From positions 1,473,501-1,537,500 of the forward strand of contig NZ_AFEJ02000002.1 of the NCBI RefSeq assembly GCF_000238775.2: a stretch of DNA of 64,000 bases, read 5' to 3'. Position 1 is the stretch's first letter, and each line of letters opens with the position of its first letter. The position numbers and the translations under genes are program-made. A model generated the notes under the pieces. That model did not search any database, was not told the origin of the DNA, and worked only from the letters and a program-made list of their open reading frames with translations. This DNA comes from Acaryochloris sp. CCMEE 5410. GTDB lineage: Bacteria > Cyanobacteriota > Cyanobacteriia > Thermosynechococcales > Thermosynechococcaceae. Below are positions 18,743 through 28,607 of the stretch, in pieces.

Positions 18743-19750
18743 ATGCTATTTCACCATTTACCCCGTCGATCCCTAGGATTTTTCCCAACCCCTATTGTTG
18801 AGCTACCTCGACTGTCCCAAGTGCTGGATGGACCCAGAATTTTGATGAAGCGGGATGATCAAACTGGGTTGGCTCTGGGAGGCAACAAGACCCGAAAGCT
18901 AGAATTCTTAATCGCAGAAGCGCTACACCAACACTGCGATTGTGTCATTACGGCAGGGGCATCTCAATCGAATCATTGTCGACAAACGGCGGCAGCTGCA
19001 GCCATGGTTGGACTGGACTGCCATCTAGTTTTAGGAGGGACGCCATCTGAGCAGGCTTATGGGAATTTATTGCTGGATGAGCTTTTAGGTGCTCAAATTC
19101 ATTGGACAGGGACGGATCGCAAAGGGGAGCAGTTGAGTGCGATCGCATCCCAGCTACAAGCCCAAGGTCGGCATCCCTACGTCATTCCCTATGGTGGGTC
19201 CAATGCGTTGGGGGCAGTTGGCTTTGTGGCGGCGATGGCTGAATTGCAGCTACAGCTTCAGGCCATGTCAGTATCCGTGGATGCGATTGTGTTCGCGTCC
19301 AGTTCAGGGGGGACACAGGCGGGGTTGACCGTTGGCAAATCGCTCTTGGCGATGGATGTAGAGCTGATTGGCATTCGTATTGATAAGGCTGAAGATCAGC
19401 CGTTGAGTTACCCAGATCAATTGGCCGAGTTAGCCACTACAACGGCAAAGTTGCTCCAATCAGATCGCCAATTTCACTCCACAGACTTTCGCGTCGAAAC
19501 CGCCTATCTGGGAGCTGGGTACGGCAGGGTTGGAGATCTAGAGCGATCGGCGATTAACCTCCTGGCGCAATCAGAAGGCATTCTTGCCGATCCAGTTTAT
19601 TCGGGTCGGGCGATGGGTGGGTTAATCGATTTAATCCGAAAGGGGCAATTTAATCCCCAACAAACCGTTCTGTTTTGGCACACGGGAGGACAACCTGCCC
19701 TCTTTGCACCACAATTTTCCTTGCAAAAGACCAGTTCGTTTTCAGAATGA
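18743..19750 (+). CDS. D-cysteine desulfhydrase / ACC deaminase family PLP enzyme
   Basis: 335 residues of the fold-type II PLP family that includes D-cysteine desulfhydrase and 1-aminocyclopropane-1-carboxylate deaminase. The PLP-binding Lys is in LALGGNKTRKLEFLIAEAL (about residue 50), with TAGASQSNHCRQTAAAAA, the phosphate-binding SSSGGTQAGLTVGKSL, and the C-terminal DPVYSGRAMGGLIDLI and FWHTGGQPALFA. The likely reaction is D-cysteine to pyruvate, sulfide and ammonia. It follows psaK by about 150 bp on the same strand but is probably transcribed separately. Confidence 0.85.
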   Translation: MLFHHLPRRSLGFFPTPIVELPRLSQVLDGPRILMKRDDQTGLALGGNKTRKLEFLIAEALHQHCDCVITAGASQSNHCRQTAAAAAMVGLDCHLVLGGTPSEQAYGNLLLDELLGAQIHWTGTDRKGEQLSAIASQLQAQGRHPYVIPYGGSNALGAVGFVAAMAELQLQLQAMSVSVDAIVFASSSGGTQAGLTVGKSLLAMDVELIGIRIDKAEDQPLSYPDQLAELATTTAKLLQSDRQFHSTDFRVETAYLGAGYGRVGDLERSAINLLAQSEGILADPVYSGRAMGGLIDLIRKGQFNPQQTVLFWHTGGQPALFAPQFSLQKTSSFSE

Positions 19751-19794
19751 TGGGACTGGCTCAACGAGCATTATAGGTTTCATCTAGAGGGTCG

Positions 19795-20580
19795 CTACTC
19801 GGCAGTCCCGGTACTGTAGGTTCCTGTGGATGGGTTGTATTTATACTCCAAGGGACTAAGGCCAGAGGGATTGGAGCTAGAGGAGGACAGGGTGCTAGAA
19901 GAGCCAGCGCTGTTCGTTCCAGACGAAGGACGGGTATCGAAGGAAGACGTGAGTGGTTTGGGTGCTGTGGATGCTTTAGAGGTAGAAGCAGAAGGGGAGG
20001 TGAGGCGAAGATTAGGATCAATGGGCTGATTAAATTGTTGGATGGCCTTGCCTTCTTCCGTTAAGCCAGCGGGGGAGTCTGCTGCAGGTGGGGCAGATGG
20101 GGCCTTTGCGGTCGGAATATTCTGGGTTGGAGTATTAGCAGCAGGGATATCGGGGGGAGCAGGTTGACTGATACCCGAGGGAATCGGACTGGGAGCTGGC
20201 ACTGCATTGGGGGGCTGAGCAGGGACTGTCGCTGCAGTGGGTGAGTTCGTTTCTGCCAGGCTGGTGGGGATTTCAATGGTGCTGGGAGGGACTTTTGAGG
20301 TCGCGGGGCTTGTCCCGAGGGGATTGGCAGGTTGAGATTTGGGAGTTCCTTTAACGGGCTGATTAGACGTCGGAGTCGATAGGTTGGTTTGGGGAGGAAG
20401 GTTTAGGGTTGGGAGTTTTGCGGATCTAGGTGCAACAGAACCCGACGATACTGGGGGCTTGCCCTCTTCCTTATTGGCTTGGTTATTACAACCATATAAC
20501 CCAGGTAATGTGGTTAAAGCGACGCCTACACTGAGCAGTAGCCGCGTTGATAAATAGGTTGAATTAGAGTGATGGAACAT
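19795..20580 (-). CDS. Pro/Thr/Ser-rich putative lipoprotein
   Basis: 261 residues. The N-terminus has a signal peptide with a lipobox (TTLPGLYGC, Cys about residue 31). The rest is low-complexity, rich in Pro, Thr, Ser and Ala with no folded-domain motif, ending in a Ser-rich stretch and SPLEYKYNPSTGTYSTGTAE. Such proteins are usually surface- or periplasm-exposed linkers. Function unknown. The proline-rich opposite-frame readings in this region are shadows. Confidence 0.65.
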   Translation of the reverse strand: MFHHSNSTYLSTRLLLSVGVALTTLPGLYGCNNQANKEEGKPPVSSGSVAPRSAKLPTLNLPPQTNLSTPTSNQPVKGTPKSQPANPLGTSPATSKVPPSTIEIPTSLAETNSPTAATVPAQPPNAVPAPSPIPSGISQPAPPDIPAANTPTQNIPTAKAPSAPPAADSPAGLTEEGKAIQQFNQPIDPNLRLTSPSASTSKASTAPKPLTSSFDTRPSSGTNSAGSSSTLSSSSSNPSGLSPLEYKYNPSTGTYSTGTAE

Positions 20581-20772
20581 TATCTTTGCCTCCCACAGCA
20601 GTAATTATTTAGCCTTTGGCTTTATCTAAAAAAAGGCAATATTTATAGCAAAATTATCAGATTTTGGTTTTTGATGATGTAATCTAGCTGCTTTTGCAGC
20701 CAGGCTTGATAGTTCCATACTGCATTCCAAGGAACGCACACAGAGAAAAGATATTGGCGGATTTTTATCCCT

Positions 20773-21432
20773 ATGTTCCAGACTTATCGAACGAGATTAA
20801 AACGCGCTGGCTGGTCACTGATTCTATTTGGGCTACTCGATATTTTGATCCTGATTTATCGAGGTGAAAACGGTGTGAAGTCGATATCCGGTCTTGGGGG
20901 TGTAGGCGCAATCGCCGGGGTCTTCCTTTTAAGAGGGAACTTAAAGGTGACGAATGGGGTTGCTTGGTTCTCAGCTTTTTACTGGATGTACCGGGTCTTC
21001 TCCACCGTTATTGGAGTAGTGGTGTTTCAAGATCAAGACCTGTGGATGACTCAATTTCGCCTATATCCGATCTTGAATACGGTCTCATGGAGTTTCACTG
21101 GAGTTTTAGCCATCTACTTGCCGTGGTTGTACTTTCAACTCCGCCATCCACAGATCCTGGCTGCCCTAAGATCATCTGGGATGAAAGCACTGCCCCCCAT
21201 TAGCGCATGGGTGGGAGGGGCTGGATTTGCGGTCATCCTTAGCGTCCTTATTTATCTTGTCTTGAGCAGTGCTGATGCGGCTGAAGCCTTGCAACGCGCC
21301 AAGCAGCAACTGGGACCAAACTACACCTATCGATTAACTTCAATGGGTTGGAGCGGTTCACAGGTGGAAGCGACCGTTACAGCCTACAACCGCACGACCA
21401 TCAAGACTATTGATGTGGAATGGACGAAATGA
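20773..21432 (+). CDS. Multi-pass membrane protein, function unknown
   Basis: 219 residues with about four to five hydrophobic helices (AGWSLILFGLLDILILIY, SGLGGVGAIAGVFLL, LAIYLPWLYF, GGAGFAVILSVLIYLVLSS) and a C-terminal soluble tail of about 50 residues (AKQQLGPNYTYRLTSMGWSG through TIDVEWTK) likely outside the membrane. I do not recognise a family. It is divergent from the lipoprotein gene and separate from acnB. Confidence 0.6.
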   Translation: MFQTYRTRLKRAGWSLILFGLLDILILIYRGENGVKSISGLGGVGAIAGVFLLRGNLKVTNGVAWFSAFYWMYRVFSTVIGVVVFQDQDLWMTQFRLYPILNTVSWSFTGVLAIYLPWLYFQLRHPQILAALRSSGMKALPPISAWVGGAGFAVILSVLIYLVLSSADAAEALQRAKQQLGPNYTYRLTSMGWSGSQVEATVTAYNRTTIKTIDVEWTK

Positions 21433-21611
21433 CCTGGCAGTATGAAGCGACACAATAGACTCTGACGATCCAACGATATATTGGATATAGTGGCTAAACC
21501 TTGTTTGATGCTGATACATCTGTCCAGATGTCTAGGCTCGTGATTCAAGTGTTGAGTAAATTAACTGTACTTTATATTGATTGAGAACGCTTCATGGGAT
21601 CTGGTTTGGAA

Positions 21612-24212
21612 ATGCTGACATCTTACCGCCAACACGCTCAGGAACGGGCTGCTTTAGGCATTCCGCCGCTGCCGTTGACGGCTGAGCAGACAGCCGATCT
21701 ATGTGAGCTGCTCAAGTCCCCGCCAGCGGGTGAAGAAGACGCGTTAATGGCATTGCTGCGAGATCGCATCCCACCCGGCGTTGATCAGGCAGCCTATGTG
21801 AAGGCTTCGTTTTTGAGTGCGATCGCAAACAACGAAACTACCAGTCCCCTCATTACCCCCATCGCTGCGGTTGAACTCCTCGGCACCATGATGGGCGGCT
21901 ACAACGTTCAGTCTTTAGTGGACCTACTTAAATCAGACAATGCTGAACTCGCTACTGCTGCCGCCACTGCCCTCAAGCATACAGTCTTGGTTTACGACGC
22001 CTACCATGATGTGATGGAACTCGCTCAAACCAATGCCTATGCCCAGTCCGTCGTTGACTCCTGGGTCGCAGCAGAATGGTTTACTAGCAAACCGAAGCTG
22101 CCCGAATCCATCACCGTTACCGTCTTCAAAGTACCGGGAGAAACGAATACGGATGATTTGTCTCCCGCCCCCCATGCCACTACCCGCCCAGACATCCCGC
22201 TCCATGCACTAGCCATGTTGGAAACCCGGATGCCAGATGGCCTAGAAACCTTGGCTCAGCTTAAGCAAAAAGGACACCCCGTTGCCTATGTGGGAGATGT
22301 CGTCGGTACCGGATCATCTCGCAAATCGGCTATTAACTCGGTTCTCTGGCATATTGGCGATGATATTCCCTTCGTGCCCAACAAGCGAGCTGGCGGCTAT
22401 ATCTTAGGGGGCAATATTGCACCCATCTTCTTTAACACGGCGGAAGACTCAGGCGCCTTGCCCATTGAATGTGATGTCTCTGGCCTCGAAACTGGGATGG
22501 TGATTACCATCTATCCCTACAAAGGCGAAATTACAGATGAGGCAGGCACAGTTCTCACCACTTTTACCCTCAAACCTGAAACCATTACTGATGAGGTCCA
22601 AGCGGGAGGCCGGATTCCTTTACTGATTGGTCGGTCCCTGACAGATAAGATTCGCATTGAGCTGGGGATGGAGCCGAGTGATGTCTTTACTCGACCCACC
22701 CCACCCCCCGATTCTGGAAAAGGCTTTACCCTAGCCCAAAAAATGGTGGGCAAGGCTTGTGGTCTTCCGGGGGTTCGTCCTGGTATGTCCTGTGAACCTC
22801 TTATGACCACCGTGGGGTCGCAAGATACCACTGGCCCTATGACCCGCGATGAGATGAAAGAGCTTGCTTGCTTAGGCTTTAGTTCTGATCTGGTCATGCA
22901 AAGCTTCTGCCATACCGCAGCCTATCCCAAGCCCGTTGATATCGATACCCATACCCATCTGCCCGATTTCTTCGCTTCTCGGGGTGGCGTCGCCCTGCGC
23001 CCTGGAGATGGCATTATCCACTCTTGGCTTAACCGGATGCTGCTACCCGATACCGTGGGCACAGGGGGCGATTCCCATACCCGCTTTCCTTTAGGCATTT
23101 CCTTCCCTGCTGGATCGGGTTTGGTGGCTTTTGCGGCAGCGATTGGGGCCATGCCTTTGGATATGCCGGAGTCGGTCTTGGTTAAATTCACTGGCGATCT
23201 ACAGCCTGGAATTACCCTGCGGGATATCGTCAATGCTATTCCCTACGTGGCTATCCAAAAGGGATTGCTGACCGTTGAAAAACAGAATAAGAAAAATATC
23301 TACTCTGGCAGAGTCCTAGAGATGGAAGGATTGCCGGATCTAAAACTAGAGCAAGCCTTTGAATTAACGGATGCATCGGCAGAGCGATCGGCCTCGGGCT
23401 GCACGATTAAACTCAGCGAAGAGACCGTAGCCGAATATCTACGCTCTAATATTGCCCTACTCAAGAATATGGCGGCCCGTGGCTACCAGGATGCCCGGAC
23501 GATTTTGCGCCGGGTGGCCAAAATGGAAGCATGGCTGGCAAATCCGACTCTGATGTCAGCGGATGCCGATGCAGAGTACGCCGAAGTGGTAGACGTAAAC
23601 CTCAATGAGATTTGCGAACCCCTAGTGGCGGCTCCTAACGACCCAGACAATATCAAAACTCTGTCTGAAGTGGTGAATGACCCAATTCATGAGGTGTTTA
23701 TTGGCTCCTGCATGACCAATATTGGTCACTACCGGGCAGCAGCTAAGGTCTTGGAAGGTGCAGGAACCACAAAAGCGCGGCTCTGGATCTGTCCACCGAC
23801 TCGTATGGATGAAAAGCAACTCCGAGAAGAGGGCTACTACGGTATTTTTGCCGCAGCTGGGGCACGAACGGAGATGCCAGGCTGTTCCCTCTGTATGGGG
23901 AACCAAGCCCGTGTGGAAGATGGAGTAACAGTGTTCTCCACCTCAACCCGAAACTTTAACAACCGGATGGGTAAAGGCGCACAGGTTTATTTAGGTTCAG
24001 CAGAGTTAGCCGCTGCTTGTGCATTACTCGGTCGTATTCCCACCCCTGAGGAATACCAGGACATTGTTGCCAAGAAGATTGATCCATTTGCGGATGATCT
24101 GTACCGCTATCTCAATTTCGATCAGATTGATGGCTTTATTGATGAAGGTCGCGTGATTCCTTTAGAGGAGCTACCTAAAATTGAAGATATTTTAGGGATG
24201 CCCGTGAGCTAA
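21612..24212 (+). CDS. acnB: Aconitate hydratase B
   Basis: About 866 residues from the ATG at 21612 (MLTSYRQHAQERAALGIPP), which matches AcnB N-termini; an ATG six codons earlier (21594) is also in frame. It interconverts citrate and isocitrate in the TCA cycle. The domain order is AcnB-type: N-terminal HEAT-like domain, then the swivel domain (VVGTGSSRKSAINSVLWHIG), then the catalytic domains with GTGGDSHTRFPLGISFPAGS. The 4Fe-4S ligands are in GSCMTNIGHYRAA and PGCSLCMGNQARV near residues 700-770. The length is standard. It stands alone. Confidence 0.96.
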   Translation: MLTSYRQHAQERAALGIPPLPLTAEQTADLCELLKSPPAGEEDALMALLRDRIPPGVDQAAYVKASFLSAIANNETTSPLITPIAAVELLGTMMGGYNVQSLVDLLKSDNAELATAAATALKHTVLVYDAYHDVMELAQTNAYAQSVVDSWVAAEWFTSKPKLPESITVTVFKVPGETNTDDLSPAPHATTRPDIPLHALAMLETRMPDGLETLAQLKQKGHPVAYVGDVVGTGSSRKSAINSVLWHIGDDIPFVPNKRAGGYILGGNIAPIFFNTAEDSGALPIECDVSGLETGMVITIYPYKGEITDEAGTVLTTFTLKPETITDEVQAGGRIPLLIGRSLTDKIRIELGMEPSDVFTRPTPPPDSGKGFTLAQKMVGKACGLPGVRPGMSCEPLMTTVGSQDTTGPMTRDEMKELACLGFSSDLVMQSFCHTAAYPKPVDIDTHTHLPDFFASRGGVALRPGDGIIHSWLNRMLLPDTVGTGGDSHTRFPLGISFPAGSGLVAFAAAIGAMPLDMPESVLVKFTGDLQPGITLRDIVNAIPYVAIQKGLLTVEKQNKKNIYSGRVLEMEGLPDLKLEQAFELTDASAERSASGCTIKLSEETVAEYLRSNIALLKNMAARGYQDARTILRRVAKMEAWLANPTLMSADADAEYAEVVDVNLNEICEPLVAAPNDPDNIKTLSEVVNDPIHEVFIGSCMTNIGHYRAAAKVLEGAGTTKARLWICPPTRMDEKQLREEGYYGIFAAAGARTEMPGCSLCMGNQARVEDGVTVFSTSTRNFNNRMGKGAQVYLGSAELAAACALLGRIPTPEEYQDIVAKKIDPFADDLYRYLNFDQIDGFIDEGRVIPLEELPKIEDILGMPVS

Positions 24213-24236
24213 CAGATCAAGACCTTACAACAACGT

Positions 24237-25337
24237 CTAAAACTCGTTAGCACACGCACGATTGCGGCCCTGAGCTTTGGCTTGATACAGTGCCTGATCG
24301 GCTTGCTCGATCATCTGATGGGAATTCAGTTCTAATTGTGGAATCCCACTAGCAATGCCAATACTGATGGTGACATAGTCACTGATGATGGACTCAGCAT
24401 GGGCCAAGGCTAGCTTTTGTAGGTTCTCTTGAATAACCTTAGCTTGAGCTTGAGCCCCAGGTAGCTGGGTATGAGGCAAAATAATCACAAATTCTTCGCC
24501 ACCATATCGAGCTGCAAAATCACTGGGTCTGCGCATACAGTTGTGAATGGTTTGGGCAATTTGAAACAAGCAACTATCCCCTGCTTGATGACCATAATGA
24601 TCGTTGTAGGCCTTAAAGCAATCAACATCACACAGGAGTAAAGATAAGCAAGATTGTTCCCGGAGCATTCTTTGCCACTCTTGGGCAAAAACGGCATTAA
24701 AATGGCGTCGATTGGCAATTTGCGTAACATCATCAATGGTGGCCAACTGTTCTACTTTTTCTAATAAGCGCTGACGGGCACGCACAAATTGCATCAGTAG
24801 GTAACCGACCAACAAGGTAAACCCGCAAAACAAAATGGTGATGATGCTCAATAGCTGTAGCGAATGGGAATGACGTCGGATTCGACTTTGATATTGCTTC
24901 CACTGTTGGCGTTGGTGAAGCAGAGAAACTTGATTGATATCGAGTTCTAGGTTGTCAAGCTGGTCAATAATTTGAGTCTTGAGCTTAGTATTGCTGGGGT
25001 CTAGCTGCCATCGTTGGATCTCAGGTTTTAACGACAACCAAGATTGAATTAAATGATCTTTAATGGTGGCAACTTGAGTATTTAAGTTGCGAGCTAGGGA
25101 GTGCCGTTGAATAATCGTGAATCGGCTTTGCGTAATCTTCAACTGTAGATTTAAGTTTTTGTTATTGGTAGTAGAGTTACGGGTCATCTGAAGTCGAAGA
25201 CGATTCACTTCCCTCTGGAGCTGATTAAAATCATGGACGCCTCTAACTAAGTTAAGCTCTAGGGACTTGTCTTGCGTCTCAATTTGTTGCCGTAATGATT
25301 GTCCACCAGCAACAATTCCGATCAGTAGGACTAGCAT
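24237..25337 (-). pseudogene. Diguanylate cyclase, 3' part, split by an IS
   Basis: The remaining 366-codon frame has a membrane helix at its start (MLVLLIGIVAGG), a helical sensor region, a second membrane segment (LLSIITILFCGFTLLVGYLL) and a complete GGDEF domain with LSLLLCDVDCFKAYNDHYGH, an active GGEEF loop (ARYGGEEFVIILP) and an RPSD inhibitory site. The original gene began at 27120: the first 26 or so codons lie beyond the inserted IS and rejoin in frame when the IS and one 7-bp repeat are removed. The ATG at 25337 retains the first membrane helix, so a shortened, possibly working protein may still be made. Confidence 0.85.
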
Positions 25338-25338
25338 A

Positions 25339-27033
25339 GGGTTTGCTGAAAAAGTAAATTGAGCTAATTCCTGGCATCAAATCGTACAATCAACCCAGTT
25401 GTGACGGCCAGGGCCATATTCCTTCACTGGCCCTAGAAAAGCCCCAAGGCAGCCCTGGCAGCTCCATAACGCTTTCCAACACCAGCAATCCCACCCAAAA
25501 ATGAATGATAAAAGGTGGCGGAGCCACCGCTCTAGATTCATCACCAAGAACGTGATAGCAATCGCACTAGCAGCCGTATCCGCTAACTTCGCCATCACTC
25601 GATTCAAGCCAAATCTTCGCTTGGCCTGCCCAAACTTGCCCTCAATTTGGACTCTCACCTTTTCGTCCTCCCGTGCTTGTTGCTTGAGTTGGCCCTGCAC
25701 CTGGGGTCTTGTTGAGGTCTTCCTAACGGTGGTCCACTCAATCGGATACCTCGAGCTTTACACCATCGTCGATTAGCTCGGGTTCGATAGATTTGGTCGG
25801 CATGGACTGAGAGAGGATAATGGCCAAAGCGACGATGAAAAGCTTCCACTTGATATTGAAGATGCTGGGATTCATTGAACGCATCCCAGCTTAAACGTTC
25901 CAGAAACACACATCCGTTGACACAACTGAGGGATAGCTTGGCCCCAAACTCAACAGGTACTCCAGCTTTGCCTCGGACCATCGGTCGGACATGAGGCTGA
26001 GTGAGGCTGACAATACGGTCATCTACTCGACGCACGTGCTGTTGATACATCCACTCTTGCTGTCGAAAGACTTCATGAATCACCAGCAACAGACGGTACT
26101 GTCGCCGGGACAGTCGGGACAGAGACGCTCCTAAAGCTATCAATCCATCAATGTGGGCTAGATTCCGACGCACATAGCCCAACTGCTGACGAATCCCTTT
26201 ACGAATCAGCTTGCGACTCGGTTGACGTTTCTTGGCAATGGCCAGATAAGCTTTGCGGGCCTTTTGGCGGTAGGTGCGAGGTTTGCCCTTGAGAGACAGC
26301 ATGACTTGAGCATATAAAGCATCAAGGATGGCTTCACTCGCTTTGCGGGCATCATTGAGCAGATCTAAGTCTGTCGGATAGCGAATATCGGCTGGCGCAC
26401 AGGTCGCGTCTATCAACAATTGGCCCTGGTTGGGAGGGGCAGGAGGCTCATCTTCGTCATCTTCAGGAGAAGGAGATGACTCAGGGGACATCACAACAGG
26501 AGAACCCTCAGATGCGAGCACTGATTCCACGACTGCGTCGTTGACTTGAGTCAGTAGCTCTAGATTCAACCGTTGGCGAAAGTGAACCAGCATGGAGGCA
26601 TCAAACGGAGCACTCTCTCGATATTCACTAAAACCCAGAAAGTACTGCAAGTAGGGGTTCTCTCGAATCTGTTCTACGGTCTCTGCATCGGATACACCCA
26701 GTTTCTCTTTGATGATTAAGGTCCCTAAGGCCACACGAAAGGGTTTGGCAGGTGCCCCCATGGTCTGACTGAATTGCTCTGCATACTCTGACTCAAAGCT
26801 CTCCCAAGGAATCAGCTCGGCGAGTTTGACCCAGCGATTCTCTTCTGATAGTTTGCCTCCGAAGGGCAAGTAGAAGTTCTTAAAGGACAGTTGACCGGGG
26901 GATGGACGACGATACATTGGGGTGCATGTGCAAAGGTTTTGAGTATTTTGAACGATTTTCCTTGCACTTCTCAAGGGCGCTCAACACTTGGATACACTGC
27001 AAATATTCAACCTTAGACTTTCGAAGCAAGCCC
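25339..27033 (-). mobile_element. IS1182-like (IS5 superfamily) insertion sequence
   Basis: A 1695-bp element. Its ends are imperfect inverted repeats (GGGTTTGCTGAAAAAGT on the left; the right end reads as GGGCTTGCTTCGAAAGT on the other strand). It is flanked by the 7-bp direct repeat TAGCATA at 25332-25338 and 27034-27040. It carries one transposase frame broken by a frameshift. It interrupts the diguanylate cyclase gene near its 5' end. Confidence 0.85.
25377..26974 (-). pseudogene. IS1182-like transposase, frameshifted
   Basis: The first frame (25655-26974) contains the N-terminal domain (FRVALGTLIIKEKLGVSDAE, YLQYFLGFSEY), the first catalytic Asp in LLIDATCAPADIRYPTD and the second region VHADQIYRTRANRRWCK. 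The C-terminal part continues in another frame (25377-25700) with EDEKVRVQIEGKFGQAKRRF, which holds the third catalytic residue. The switch lies near 25705 in a run of C, consistent with a one-base deletion. The second Asp position also reads HADQIYRTRANR. The element is probably not autonomous. Confidence 0.8.
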
Positions 27034-27040
27034 TAGCATA

Positions 27041-27120
27041 ATTCCAGGGAATAGAACGAGTTGCCACTGCGTTATCCAGGACTGTCGGGCCGCTGGTCGA
27101 ATGCCAGAATGATAATGCAT
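27041..27120 (-). pseudogene. Diguanylate cyclase, detached 5' end
   Basis: Reads MHYHSGIRPAARQSWITQWQ followed by LVLFPGI and then, across the IS, MLVLLIGIVAGG of the main part in the same frame. The ATG at 27118-27120 is 5 bp after the stop of the upstream lipoprotein gene, so the two were translationally linked before the IS arrived. Confidence 0.8.
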
Positions 27121-27125
27121 AGCTA

Positions 27126-27692
27126 TTACTGCACATTAATTTCTGCGATTTGCCAGATCCAGTAGGATTCTTCTGCAAATTCTGATACGGATGGGAATTG
27201 TTGATATGGAAATACCAGCATCGCGGGTCCCCTGTAATCAGACTGCATATTTTTACCATCTTGCTGTAGGGCAAAAAGAACAGGATATTGCTTGAGCCAA
27301 ATGATGGGGACCTGAATGTTGTAATCGTTCAGTGCTTTGAGGTTCAACGTTGTTGCTTGGGAGTCGACCTGCCAGAGATCGAGCAAGTCTCGCATCAAAA
27401 CACCTCGAAATATATGATTTTGCTGTTCAAATAAATCTAGAACAGAATATTCGACTAACCCAAGGGATTCGATGGTTTGCCGATCCATGATGATGTGATC
27501 GTCTTGATTGGTGTTTCCCAATCGACCTGTGACTTTAAGGATTGGTTCACTGTTTGGCAAAGGAATGGGTTGACCTGCCTGCAGTTGTGGGGGTGTTATT
27601 TGAGTGTAAACATCGTTAAATTTAGCGTCTGTGGCACAACCTCCTATGAATAAGACCAGAGCGGGTACTATCCATTGTTGACGATTATGCAT
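27126..27692 (-). CDS. Lipoprotein with molybdopterin-oxidoreductase-like fold
   Basis: 188 residues. A signal peptide with lipobox (ALVLFIGGC, Cys about residue 19) precedes a domain resembling the SUOX/molybdopterin-binding fold: ILKVTGRLGN, a YSVLDLFEQQNHIFRGVLMRDLL segment, and SDYRGPAMLVFPYQQFP. The cofactor-ligating Cys of true oxidoreductases is absent at the expected place (FRGVLMRDLL), so it is more likely a sensory or binding relative. Similar genes are often paired with membrane diguanylate cyclases, as here: the cyclase start lay 5 bp downstream. It was probably the periplasmic input partner of that cyclase. Confidence 0.65.
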   Translation of the reverse strand: MHNRQQWIVPALVLFIGGCATDAKFNDVYTQITPPQLQAGQPIPLPNSEPILKVTGRLGNTNQDDHIIMDRQTIESLGLVEYSVLDLFEQQNHIFRGVLMRDLLDLWQVDSQATTLNLKALNDYNIQVPIIWLKQYPVLFALQQDGKNMQSDYRGPAMLVFPYQQFPSVSEFAEESYWIWQIAEINVQ

Positions 27693-28607
27693 GGTATTTG
27701 CAGCAACAGCATCTTTAACCTACCAAAAGATATTAGTCTTTTTTGCAGTAACAAATATGCAGTACTTATTGAAACCGATAATCTCCTCCTCGCTGCTATT
27801 GATTGCCTTAGTTGCAACGACAACACATTGTATCGTTAGCATTTAAATCTGGGTTAGGCGTGATGGATTTGCCTGTACAATGCTGTTTACCTGAAAAAAG
27901 GTTGGGTCTAATTACTTAACGGAAGACCACTCTTTTGTATGGGTCCCTATGGATTTCTCAAGGTAGTGCAGAACCTAAATACCCAGCCTATAGGCTACTA
28001 AATCTTCCCAACTAAAGGTGGTACCTATGACTGTTCTCGCCAATGATGAGGATCCTAATCCTAGAAGTTCTAAGATTTTGAAATACTGTAAGACTTCAAC
28101 TGCAATTGTGCAAACACCGATAGCAGTGGTCAAAATTGCAACCTTAAAAATGCTCTAACGATTGTATAAATCAAAATAACGACTAACAGTTCACCGATAT
28201 ACGGACGGATAAAGCAGTCATCAATATGGAGTGCAATATACAGCTCTATCAAAAATAAAATGATCGACCAGTTCCAGTAATAGGTATTCAATCTCATATC
28301 AAGAGAGTGAGGCGATTCGATAGCATCATGCTAATCGATGCTTCGCAATTATTATGACCCGAAGCTATAGATCGCTTATTTCAGGCACAATTGTTATCGA
28401 TCTGCACCGAAAAATAACAAGTTACAGGTCTGCTCAGACGACTCTCAGATTTTTGCGGTACCCTGTAGTTACTGAGCTTGGGTGAAGTTCATTACCAACG
28501 GCTAACTCACTTAGCTAAACATGATGTTCAATCATCAGTCATGGGGTAATGTACGGGGGAATGAATGATGCAATCTCCCACGGCTGTACTCAAACGGAGG
28601 TAACCGT
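27693..28607. other. Gene-poor 0.9-kb spacer
   Basis: Between a reverse-strand lipoprotein gene and the BON-domain gene there is no large reading frame. The only supported candidate is a 43-codon frame listed separately. The sequence is AT-rich, with no tRNA-like fold or obvious IS end. The BON gene has its GGAGG ribosome-binding site at the right end of this spacer. Confidence 0.5.
28027..28158 (+). CDS. Possible 43-residue small protein
   Basis: An ATG frame with an AAGGTGG Shine-Dalgarno-like motif about 6 bp upstream encodes a polar N-terminus (MTVLANDEDPNPRSSK) and a mildly hydrophobic C-terminal half (TAIVQTPIAVVKIATLKML). No family is recognised. It may be a small gene, or chance in a long spacer. 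Confidence 0.3.
   Translation: MTVLANDEDPNPRSSKILKYCKTSTAIVQTPIAVVKIATLKML

Noticed and set aside
18591-18788. A 65-codon reverse-strand frame between psaK and the desulfhydrase gene
   Set aside because: No ribosome-binding site or family; it overlaps the start of the desulfhydrase gene and looks like chance.
19761-20276. Proline-rich reverse-strand frames overlapping the lipoprotein gene
   Set aside because: Shadow readings of the same low-complexity DNA; only the 20580 frame has a signal peptide and lipobox.
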